This document shows positions 17,593 to 25,107 of a stretch of 64,000 nucleotides of DNA, one piece after another. Position 1 is the stretch's first letter, and each line of letters starts with the position of its first letter. Where the stretch lies: assembly GCF_958405895.1 (NCBI RefSeq), contig NZ_CATZAR010000004.1; one strand, 5' to 3'. This DNA comes from Ralstonia thomasii (GTDB lineage Bacteria > Pseudomonadota > Gammaproteobacteria > Burkholderiales > Burkholderiaceae). Both the position numbers and the translations under genes were made by a program. The notes under the pieces are model-generated. The model saw only the letters and a program-made list of their open reading frames with translations, was not told the origin of the DNA and did not search any database.

Positions 17593-17619
17593 AAAAAATA
17601 GGCATCCGCAGAACATGCC
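17593..17619 (-). promoter_or_regulatory. rpsA: SD-less, U-rich rpsA initiation region with hairpin
   Basis: The minus strand shows a GGCAT...ATGCC stem (17615-17619 with 17601-17605) followed by TATTTTTT directly abutting the ATG. Decides the start at 17592 because no purine-rich SD exists for any nearby codon. Confidence 0.5.
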
Positions 17620-17727
17620 TCGCATTGCTTTCGCACAGAATGGGCGAAGACACGCATGCGGGGTTACGAGTTGAACAACCGCCGGCAGCGATATGCCACC
17701 GGCACCGATCGAACCGGTTCAGCCGGG

Positions 17728-18423
17728 TCAGTTTGCCTTGTTGGCGCCCTGCACCTGACGGTACCAGTCCAGTACTTGCGCGACGACTTCATCGACAGTC
17801 ATGTCGGACGAATCCAGTTGTCGCGCATCTTGCGCCGGACGCAACGGCGCGACACTGCGGGTGCGATCCCGCAAATCACGCGCCTCCAAGTCCTGCGAAA
17901 GACTTTCCACTGTAGCAGAAAAACCCTTTGCAATCAATTGTTTATAGCGCCGCTCGGCGCGTGCCTGCACGCTTGCCGTCAGAAACACCTTGAGCACTGC
18001 TTCGGGGAAAACCACCGTGCCCATGTCGCGGCCATCGGCCACGAGGCCGGGCGCCTCCAGGAACGCGCGCTGGCGTGCATGCAACGCCTCCCGCACCGCG
18101 CCATGCACGGCGATGGCCGAAGCTTGATTGCCAACGGACTCATGGCGCAGGGCCAAGCTCACATCTTCGCCCTTGAGCCAGATGCGATCCGCCTTAAAGC
18201 GCACATCCAGTTCGCGGGCGATACGCACGAGACTTTCAACGTCGTGGTCGTCGATGTTCTCGCGCATGCTGGCAAGCGCCACCAACCGGTACAGCGACCC
18301 GCTATCAAGCAAGTGAAAACCGAGCAGATCAGCGATCTGGTGAGCGACCGTGCCCTTGCCAGATGCGGTCGGACCGTCGATGGTGATGACCGGGTACGGC
18401 ATGGAAGCAGCGGTGTCGGACAT
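17728..18423 (-). CDS. cmk: Cytidylate kinase
   Basis: 231 residues, P-loop GPTASGKGT at 17-25, then LLDSGSLYRLVAL (CMP site), DGRDMGTVVFPEA and KVFLTASVQARAERRYKQL (lid). Phosphorylates CMP/dCMP. Between aroA (27 bases upstream) and rpsA in the aroA-cmk-rpsA order. The gap of about 135 bases to rpsA leaves room for an rpsA promoter. Confidence 0.96.
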   Translation of the reverse strand: MSDTAASMPYPVITIDGPTASGKGTVAHQIADLLGFHLLDSGSLYRLVALASMRENIDDHDVESLVRIARELDVRFKADRIWLKGEDVSLALRHESVGNQASAIAVHGAVREALHARQRAFLEAPGLVADGRDMGTVVFPEAVLKVFLTASVQARAERRYKQLIAKGFSATVESLSQDLEARDLRDRTRSVAPLRPAQDARQLDSSDMTVDEVVAQVLDWYRQVQGANKAN

Positions 18424-18450
18424 GATGAAGTGCGTGCAGTTAATTGCGGT

Positions 18451-19755
18451 TCAGGCGGTGATGCCGCCGAACGCCGTGAAATATTCCGGGAACGTCTTGG
18501 CGACGCAGCGCGGGTCGTTGATACGGACCGGCACCGGGCCGAACGCTGCCAGCGAGAAAGCCATCGCCATGCGATGGTCATCGTAGGTGTCGATGCCACC
18601 GGCCGGCGGCGTCCATTGCGACGGAGGCGTCACGCGAATGTAGTCCGCGCCCTCTTCAACCTCGGCGCCAAGCTTGCGCAGTTCGGTGGCCATGGCGCTC
18701 AGGCGGTCGGTTTCCTTGACGCGCCAGCTTGCGATGTTCGTCAAGGTAGTCGTGCCGTCAGCAAACAACGCAGCCACCGCCAGCGTCATGGCCGCATCTG
18801 GAATGTGGTTGCAATCCAACTCGACAGCGTGCAGCTTGCCGTCGTCGCGTTCGGCGCCGCGCACTTCGATCCAGTTGCCGCCGGCCATCACGTTGGCGCC
18901 CATGCGATTCAGCGCGTCGGCAAAGCGGACATCACCCTGGATGCTGGACATGCCGACGCCCTCCACACGCACCGGCCCGCCGCCGAGCGCACCAGCGGCC
19001 AGGAAGTACGACGCGGAGGAAGCATCGCCCTCCACAAAGATCTCTCCCGGCGCCGTGTAAGCCACGCCGGTCGGCACGGTGAACGACGACCAGCCATCTC
19101 GCGCGACCTGCACGCCGAAGCGCGCCATCAGGTTCAGCGTGATTTCGATGTAAGGCTTGGAAATCAACTCGCCAACCACTTCGATGGTGACGTTGCCGGC
19201 AGACTCGACGAGCGGCAGCGCCATCAGCAATGCCGTCAGGAACTGGCTCGACACATCGCCGCGCACGCGGATCGGTGCGTCGATCTTGACCGGCGCGGCG
19301 TGGATCGCCAGCGGCGGATAACCCTCATTGCCCGTGTAGTCGATGCGCGCACCGACCTGGCGCAGGCCGTCGACCAGATCGCCGATCGGACGCTCGTGCA
19401 TGCGCGGCACGCCGTGCAGCGTGTACTCGCCACCTTGCAGCGCCAGCGCGGCTGTCAGCGGACGGATGGCTGTGCCGGCGTTGCCCATGAACAGATCGGC
19501 CGACGTGTTCGGGAAGCGGCCGCCGGTGCCGGTGACGCGGTATGCGTTCTCGCCCTGGCCTTCGACCGAGACGCCCAGCTTGCCAAGCGCGTCGAGCATG
19601 ACGCGCGTGTCGTCGGAGTCAAGCAGGTCGCGCACCACCGTCTCGCCCTGCGCGAGTGCAGCCAGCAGCAGCACGCGGTTGGAGATGCTCTTCGAGCCCG
19701 GCAGCTTGATGGTGCCGCGCGCCGTCTTCAGCGGGCCGACGTCGAGATGTTCCAT
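18451..19755 (-). CDS. aroA: 3-phosphoshikimate 1-carboxyvinyltransferase (EPSP synthase)
   Basis: 434 residues from ATG 19755 (MEHLDVGPLKTARGTIKLPG). Contains LPGSKSISNRVLLLAALAQG, the LFMGNAGTAIRPLTAAL phosphoenolpyruvate loop, and KETDRLSAMATELRKLGAEV; the sequence is of the ordinary class I type. Sixth step of the shikimate pathway. The upstream extension of the frame overlaps tyrA and is not conserved. 26-base gap from tyrA stop, so co-transcribed. Confidence 0.96.
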   Translation of the reverse strand: MEHLDVGPLKTARGTIKLPGSKSISNRVLLLAALAQGETVVRDLLDSDDTRVMLDALGKLGVSVEGQGENAYRVTGTGGRFPNTSADLFMGNAGTAIRPLTAALALQGGEYTLHGVPRMHERPIGDLVDGLRQVGARIDYTGNEGYPPLAIHAAPVKIDAPIRVRGDVSSQFLTALLMALPLVESAGNVTIEVVGELISKPYIEITLNLMARFGVQVARDGWSSFTVPTGVAYTAPGEIFVEGDASSASYFLAAGALGGGPVRVEGVGMSSIQGDVRFADALNRMGANVMAGGNWIEVRGAERDDGKLHAVELDCNHIPDAAMTLAVAALFADGTTTLTNIASWRVKETDRLSAMATELRKLGAEVEEGADYIRVTPPSQWTPPAGGIDTYDDHRMAMAFSLAAFGPVPVRINDPRCVAKTFPEYFTAFGGITA

Positions 19756-19781
19756 GAATCCACTCAGTTCAAAACAAAACG

Positions 19782-20690
19782 TTATTCGGATTGTGCGCCG
19801 GCGGCATTTCCTGGCGCCACGCGTTGCGGCCACGCCAGACGCGCTTCGCTGGCACGGCGGAACACGCGCTCGAGTGCATCGCCATCGCGCTCGGCAATCA
19901 TTGTCTTCAGGCGGCCGATCACGGCTTCGTAGGTGGTGAGCTCGCGCAGCAGCGCCTCGCGATTCGACAGGCAGATGTCACGCCACATTTCGGGCGACGA
20001 TGCCGCGATGCGCGTGAAATCGCGGAAGCCACCACCGGCGAAATCGAGTTTGAGCGCACCGTCTTCGGCATTGATGATCTGGGCGACCAGCGCGTACGAC
20101 AGCACGTGCGGCAGGTGGCTCACGGCGGCGAACACGGCGTCGTGCTGCACGGCCGACATGATGTGGCAATGCGCGCCCGCCGCTTCCCACATGGCCTGCA
20201 CACGTGCGACATCGCTGCGCCGGTTTTCCTGCAGTGGGCACAGCACGGTCTTCTTGCCGACATAGAGGTCAGCCAGCGCCGCCTCCACGCCATTCAACTC
20301 ACGGCCGGCAATCGGATGCGCTGGCACGAACTGGCTGACCTGATCGCCCAGCGCCGTCTTGGCCGCCATGATGACGTCGGACTTGGTGCTGCCGGCATCC
20401 GTAACGATGGTGTCCGGCCCGAGATGCGGCTGCATGGCGAGCAGCAACGGCAACGTCTGCGCGACAGGCGCGCATAGCACGACCATGTCGGCGCCGCGCA
20501 CGGCCTCTTCCATCGGCAAGGCTTCGTCGATCACGCCCAGACGGATCGCCGTCTCAAGCGACGCAGCCGATCGCCCGACGCCCACAACATGCTCGACTAC
20601 CCCCGCACGACGCAAGCCCAGCGCCAGCGAACCGCCAATCAGGCCGACGCCAACAATCACCAACCGGGAACTGGAAAATGAAGAGGCCAC
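19782..20690 (-). CDS. tyrA: Prephenate dehydrogenase
   Basis: 302 residues: dinucleotide-binding GVGLIGGSLAL at 14-24, DAGSTKSDVI, and FVPAHPIAGRELNGVEAA around 140-157 carrying the prephenate-binding histidine. Converts prephenate (or arogenate) to the tyrosine precursor. Monofunctional, no chorismate mutase domain; the mutase is fused to PheA nearby. Start ATG 20690 fits the N-terminal Rossmann strand. Confidence 0.95.
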   Translation of the reverse strand: MASSFSSSRLVIVGVGLIGGSLALGLRRAGVVEHVVGVGRSAASLETAIRLGVIDEALPMEEAVRGADMVVLCAPVAQTLPLLLAMQPHLGPDTIVTDAGSTKSDVIMAAKTALGDQVSQFVPAHPIAGRELNGVEAALADLYVGKKTVLCPLQENRRSDVARVQAMWEAAGAHCHIMSAVQHDAVFAAVSHLPHVLSYALVAQIINAEDGALKLDFAGGGFRDFTRIAASSPEMWRDICLSNREALLRELTTYEAVIGRLKTMIAERDGDALERVFRRASEARLAWPQRVAPGNAAGAQSE

Positions 20691-20787
20691 AACACCGTCC
20701 TGCCAGAAAAAAGCAAAGCGGCATTGTAGCCCGATGTACGCGGCGCCCGATGCCTGATGCGGGGCGCTGTGGCGGTTGCGGCTGAAG

Positions 20788-21912
20788 TTACGCGGCGGCT
20801 TTTTCCCGCGCCAGCGCCGACTCCAGTGCGCCGATGAACGTGGCGTTCTCTTCCGGCAAGCCGATGCTGATGCGCAGCCATTGCGGCAAGCCGTAGTTGC
20901 CGACCGGGCGCACGATCACACCTTGCTTGAGCAACGCAACGTTCACGCGCGCACCGGCGCCGTTATCGTCACCCACACGCACCAAGACAAAATTGCCCGA
21001 TGACGGCACGTATTCAAGGCCCAGCCGATCGAACGCGTCCGTCAACTGCACGTAGCCGGCAGCGTTCAGTTCAGCCGATTGACACAGGAATTCCGCATCA
21101 TTGAGCGCTGCCACCGCGGCCGCCTGCGCCAAGCTGTTGACGTTGAACGGCTGACGGATGCGGTTGAGCAGATCGGTCAACTGCGGTTGCGCAATGCCAT
21201 AACCCACACGCAAGCCAGCCAGCCCGTACGCCTTGGAGAACGTCCGCGACACCAGCAGGTTCGGGTATTGGCGCACCCACGCGGTGGAGTCGTACTGCTG
21301 CTCCGGCTTGAGGAATTCGTTGTACGCCTCGTCCAGCACGACGACCACCGTCGGCGGCACCTTCGCCAGGAACGCCGCAATCGCATCGGCCGGCAGGAAC
21401 GTGCCAGTCGGGTTGTTTGGGTTGGCGATGTAGATCAGGCGGGTGTCCGGCGTGATTGCAGCGGCCATCGCGTCAAGATCGTGGCCGTAATCGCGGGCCG
21501 GCACCTCGATCGCACGCGCGCCCACCTCCTGCGCGGCCAGCGCATACACGGCAAACGAGTGCTGCGCATACATCACAGCCTGCCCAGGCGACACCAGCGC
21601 GCGAGCGGCCAGTTCGAGGATGTCATTGCTGCCGTTGCCGAGCGTGATCCATGTTTCCGGCACGCCAAACTTGGCATGCAGCGCGGCCTTCAGGCTGAAG
21701 CCGTTGGCATCCGGATAGCGCGCCAGTTCATTAATGGCCGAGGCCATCGCGTTCTTGGCTGACTTCGGCATGCCCAGCGGGTTTTCGTTGGACGCCAGCT
21801 TGACGATGCGCGCGGCATCCAGGCCGAATTCGCGTGCCACTTCGGAAATCGGCTTGCCGGCCACATAAGGGGCGATGGCGCGGACATACTCGGGGCCGAA
21901 CTGCAAAGACAT
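20788..21912 (-). CDS. hisC: Histidinol-phosphate aminotransferase
   Basis: 374 residues from ATG 21912 (MSLQFGPEYVRAIAPYVAGK), class I/II aminotransferase: KLASNENPLG, LGNGSNDILEL, IANPNNPTGTFL, and the PLP lysine in SRTFSKAYGLAGLRVG. In this genomic setting (pheA-hisC-tyrA-aroA) it probably also serves phenylalanine/tyrosine transamination, as reported for hisC paralogues in similar clusters; this is inference. An 8-bp perfect hairpin (21934-21953) lies between pheA and hisC, and GGAGGAG precedes the ATG. Confidence 0.94.
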   Translation of the reverse strand: MSLQFGPEYVRAIAPYVAGKPISEVAREFGLDAARIVKLASNENPLGMPKSAKNAMASAINELARYPDANGFSLKAALHAKFGVPETWITLGNGSNDILELAARALVSPGQAVMYAQHSFAVYALAAQEVGARAIEVPARDYGHDLDAMAAAITPDTRLIYIANPNNPTGTFLPADAIAAFLAKVPPTVVVVLDEAYNEFLKPEQQYDSTAWVRQYPNLLVSRTFSKAYGLAGLRVGYGIAQPQLTDLLNRIRQPFNVNSLAQAAAVAALNDAEFLCQSAELNAAGYVQLTDAFDRLGLEYVPSSGNFVLVRVGDDNGAGARVNVALLKQGVIVRPVGNYGLPQWLRISIGLPEENATFIGALESALAREKAAA

Positions 21913-21964
21913 GGGGTGCTCCTCCGTTATCGACGCTCTGCCCGTGCAGAGCGCCTTGAATCCC

Positions 21965-23080
21965 TCAATGTGCTGAGGGATAGGACCCCAACACTTTGAA
22001 ATACGCCGCGTCATGACGCAGCTTTTCCAGCGCGCGCGCCACTTGCGGGTCACGCTGATGGCCTTCCACATCGACGTAGAAGTAGTACTCCCAGGCGCCG
22101 CTGCGCGCCGGACGCGACTCGAAACGGCACATCGACACGCCGTTCTCTGCCAGCGGGGCCAGCAACTTGTACACGGCACCGGCCTCGTTCGGCACCGACA
22201 AAATCAACGACGTCTGATCACGCCCGCTCGGCTCCGTTTCGTAGTTGCCGATCACGACAAAGCGCGTGCGGTTGTGCGGATCGTCTTCCACATTGGCACG
22301 CACCACGTGCAGACCGTAGCGGTTGGCCGCCTGCACGCTTGCCAGCGCGGCAACGGTTTCGTCCTCACCGGCCATGCGCGCGGCCTCTGCGTTGCTCGAC
22401 ACGGCCTCGCGCGGCAGATTCGGATAATTCGTGTTCAACCACCGTTGGCATTGCGCCAGCGCCTGCGCATGCGCACGCACCACCTTCACCTGCGACATGT
22501 CGCCCGTCTTGTGCAACAGGTTATGGTGCACCCGCAGCGCGATCTCGCCGCTGATTTTCAGCGACGTTTGCAAAAACAGGTCGAGCGTGCGCGACACCAC
22601 GCCTTCCGTCGAATTTTCAACCGGCACCACGCCGCAATCGACCGTGCCGGACTCCGCCGCACGAAACACCTCGTCGATGCTCGGGCACGGCATCGGCTGG
22701 ATTTCGTGGCCGAAATGCGCAATCACCGCCTGCTCCGAGAACGTGCCCGCCGGGCCGAGGTAGCCGATGCGCAGCGCCTGCTCCAGGCCGCGGCAAGCCG
22801 ACATCACCTCACGCCAGATGGCGGCGATGCTCTCGTCGTGCAGCGGCCCTTGATTGCCCGACTGCATCTTCCGGATGACCTGCAGCTCGCGGTCCGGCCG
22901 GAACGCCGGCGACGAATAGCGCTTCTTCACCTCGCCCACTTCCTGCGCCACCTTGGCGCGGTCGGAAAGCAGCGAAAGCAGCTGGTTGTCGATGGCGTCG
23001 ATCTGCGTGCGCAACGGCGCAAGCTCGGCCGCCAACGCGGCGTCCTTGTTTTGCTTCGTATCGTCTGACTGACTGGTCAT
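21965..23080 (-). CDS. pheA: Bifunctional chorismate mutase / prephenate dehydratase (P-protein)
   Basis: 371 residues from ATG 23080. Chorismate mutase domain about 18-100 (LRTQIDAIDNQLLSLLSDRA), prephenate dehydratase about 105-280 (GYLGPAGTFSEQAV, PVENSTEGVV, NRTRFVVIG with the catalytic TRF), and a C-terminal ACT domain (SVPNEAGAVYKLLAPLAENG, ESRPARSGAWEY) for phenylalanine feedback. Makes phenylpyruvate. The reading frame extends 19 codons further upstream without conservation. Part of serC-pheA-hisC-tyrA-aroA. Confidence 0.96.
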   Translation of the reverse strand: MTSQSDDTKQNKDAALAAELAPLRTQIDAIDNQLLSLLSDRAKVAQEVGEVKKRYSSPAFRPDRELQVIRKMQSGNQGPLHDESIAAIWREVMSACRGLEQALRIGYLGPAGTFSEQAVIAHFGHEIQPMPCPSIDEVFRAAESGTVDCGVVPVENSTEGVVSRTLDLFLQTSLKISGEIALRVHHNLLHKTGDMSQVKVVRAHAQALAQCQRWLNTNYPNLPREAVSSNAEAARMAGEDETVAALASVQAANRYGLHVVRANVEDDPHNRTRFVVIGNYETEPSGRDQTSLILSVPNEAGAVYKLLAPLAENGVSMCRFESRPARSGAWEYYFYVDVEGHQRDPQVARALEKLRHDAAYFKVLGSYPSAH

Positions 23081-23167
23081 TGTAGGAATCGGGTTCGGCA
23101 ACGGATTGCAAATTGCCGCGCGAAGCGGGCGCTTCACGCAATGTTCTGCCGTGATTGAGGGTCAGCC

Positions 23168-24304
23168 TTACGCGGACACTCTTTCAAACTCGCGCATGAA
23201 GTCGACCAGCGCCTCAACACCCTCCAGCGGCATCGCGTTGTAGATGCTCGCCCGCATGCCGCCCACGGACTTGTGGCCCTTGAGCTGCACCAGCCCCCGC
23301 TCGCGCGCCTGCGCGAGGAACGCCTCGCTGCGGGACTCGTCGTTGAGGAAGAACGGCACGTTCATGCGCGACCGGCACGTTGGATGGATTTCATTGCGGT
23401 AGAAGCTGCTGGCGTCGATGAAGTCGTACAGCATCTTCGACTTGATGATGTTGCGCGTCTCCAGCGCTTCCACGCCACCTTGGCGCTTGATCCACTGGAA
23501 CACAAGCCCCGCGATGTAGATGGCGTAAGTGGGCGGCGTGTTGTACATCGAGCCGTTCTCGGCCACGAGGCGCCAGTTGAATGCCGACGGGCACAGAGGG
23601 TGCGCATGACCCAGAAGGTCCTTGCGGACGATGGCAATCGTCAGGCCGGCAGGGCCGATGTTTTTCTGCGCGCCGCCGTACAGGACCTGGTAGCCGTTCC
23701 AGTCGATCGGCCGCGAAAGGATGTGGCTCGACACATCAGACACCACCACTCGCCCGTGCGCCTGACCGACGTCAGGCGTCTCCTGATATTCAACGCCGAC
23801 AATGGTCTCGTTCGTGCACAGGTGCACGTAGGCCGCGTCCGAGGACAGCTTCCAGCTCGACACATCCGGGATCTTGTGGAAGCGCTCGGTCTCGCTGGTG
23901 GCGGCGATGTTCACCTCGCCGTACTTGCGCGCCTCCTGCTGCGACTTGACCGACCACGTACCGGTGACGACGTAGTCAGCCTTCGGAGCATCGGCCGAGA
24001 GCCGACGCATCAGGTTCAGCGGAACGATGGCGTTCTCGGCGATGGCGCCGCCTTGCAGGAAGAGAATTTCGTAGTTGTCCGGCACGGCCAGCAACTGCCG
24101 CAAATCGCTGAACGCTGCCGCCAGAATGTTTTCAAATTCCCGCCCGCGATGGCTCATTTCCATCACGCTCATGCCGCTGCCGTGCCAGGACACCATCTCC
24201 TCCTTCGCCTGTTCCAGCACCTCGAGCGGCAGCACTGCCGGCCCTGCCGAAAAGTTGTACACACGCGCCTGGCTGGCTTGGAGGGCTCGATCCGCTTGGT
24301 TCAT
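23168..24304 (-). CDS. serC: Phosphoserine aminotransferase
   Basis: 378 residues from ATG 24304; conserved core starts at RVYNFSAGPAVLPLEVLEQA. PLP lysine in YGGAQKNIGPAGLTI, plus SSHILSRPIDW and TPPTYAIYIAGLV. Transaminates 3-phosphohydroxypyruvate in serine synthesis and a step of pyridoxine synthesis. No Shine-Dalgarno is visible before the ATG, and a terminator-like hairpin with a competing strand lies in its leader. Heads the amino acid block that ends with aroA. Confidence 0.95.
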   Translation of the reverse strand: MNQADRALQASQARVYNFSAGPAVLPLEVLEQAKEEMVSWHGSGMSVMEMSHRGREFENILAAAFSDLRQLLAVPDNYEILFLQGGAIAENAIVPLNLMRRLSADAPKADYVVTGTWSVKSQQEARKYGEVNIAATSETERFHKIPDVSSWKLSSDAAYVHLCTNETIVGVEYQETPDVGQAHGRVVVSDVSSHILSRPIDWNGYQVLYGGAQKNIGPAGLTIAIVRKDLLGHAHPLCPSAFNWRLVAENGSMYNTPPTYAIYIAGLVFQWIKRQGGVEALETRNIIKSKMLYDFIDASSFYRNEIHPTCRSRMNVPFFLNDESRSEAFLAQARERGLVQLKGHKSVGGMRASIYNAMPLEGVEALVDFMREFERVSA

Positions 24305-24321
24305 AGGACGAAGGGCAAAAG

Positions 24322-24376
24322 AAAAATGGCTGTCTGGGCGCAAACCCGAGCAGCCATTATCTACCAACTGACAGCC
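24322..24376 (-). promoter_or_regulatory. serC: Attenuator-like structure in the serC leader
   Basis: A stem (24351-24357 with 24326-24332, extended by CGGG/CCCA) is followed on the minus strand by TTTTTCTTTT and ends 18 bases before serC. An upstream GGCTGTC (24370-24376) is perfectly complementary to GACAGCC in the 3' arm (24328-24334), so two exclusive folds exist. A possible -10 (CACAAT, 24386-24391) lies upstream. Confidence 0.5.
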
Positions 24377-24418
24377 CGAGGGGGGATTGTGCCCCGATCG
24401 TCTGCCTATGCCGGTCAA

Positions 24419-24979
24419 TTACTTCGCAGCAGCGGCAACTTCCTTGTCAGCCATGTCGCGCATCTTCTTGCCGACTTGCGGACCGTACTTCTGCATCACG
24501 TTGCCCCACACTTCCTGCATGGCCTTGCCTTGGTTAGCCATGAACTTCTGGCCGCTCGGCGTTTTCAGGAACGTGGTCAGATCCTTGATTTCCTGGGTCG
24601 AGTAGTACTTGCCCAGCGAGTCATAGTGGGCTTGCAGGGCGTCCTTGCGGAAGGCTTCCGTGTCGAAGTCCTTGCCAGCGCCGTCGGTCATGCGCTGCAC
24701 GGCGCCGTTCTTCTTCAGCTTGTCGACAGCGGCTTGCTTCTGCTTGTCGTTCAGAGTCTTGTTCTCGACCAGTGCCTGCTCCAGCACCAGCGGGGCTTCC
24801 TGCTTAGCGCCGCTGGCCAACACTTCACCCTGACCCTTGATGGCCGCGTCGACGTTCATCGTCGTCAGCAGGTCCTTGATGGCAGCCGTCTTGTCAGCGT
24901 CGCCAGCCTGCGCGAACGCAAACAGCGGAGCGAAACCAGCCACCACGATCAGATGTTTGAGTTTGAGACTCTTGTGCAT
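24419..24979 (-). CDS. DUF2059 domain-containing periplasmic protein
   Basis: 186 residues, signal peptide about 1-23 (LKLKHLIVVAGFAPLFAFAQ), mature part almost all helical and Lys/Ala/Gln-rich, ending in KKMRDMADKEVAAAAK. Matches the DUF2059 family pattern (FKTPSGQKFM-like LKTPSGQKFMANQGKAMQEV). Function unknown; the family is secreted and often lies beside gyrA or serC in this lineage. SD AGGGAG before ATG. Ends 42 bases before the serC leader hairpin. Confidence 0.85.
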   Translation of the reverse strand: MHKSLKLKHLIVVAGFAPLFAFAQAGDADKTAAIKDLLTTMNVDAAIKGQGEVLASGAKQEAPLVLEQALVENKTLNDKQKQAAVDKLKKNGAVQRMTDGAGKDFDTEAFRKDALQAHYDSLGKYYSTQEIKDLTTFLKTPSGQKFMANQGKAMQEVWGNVMQKYGPQVGKKMRDMADKEVAAAAK

Positions 24980-25107
24980 TGTTGCTCCCTTGAGATAAGC
25001 GTTGCGTTTAGGCCGGGCGTGTGATGCAAAAGTTCCAGGCCCTTGCCGCGCACAGGTCCGGCATCATGACAGAACTGCGCCCAACGGCAAGCAAAAGATG
25101 TTTCTAA

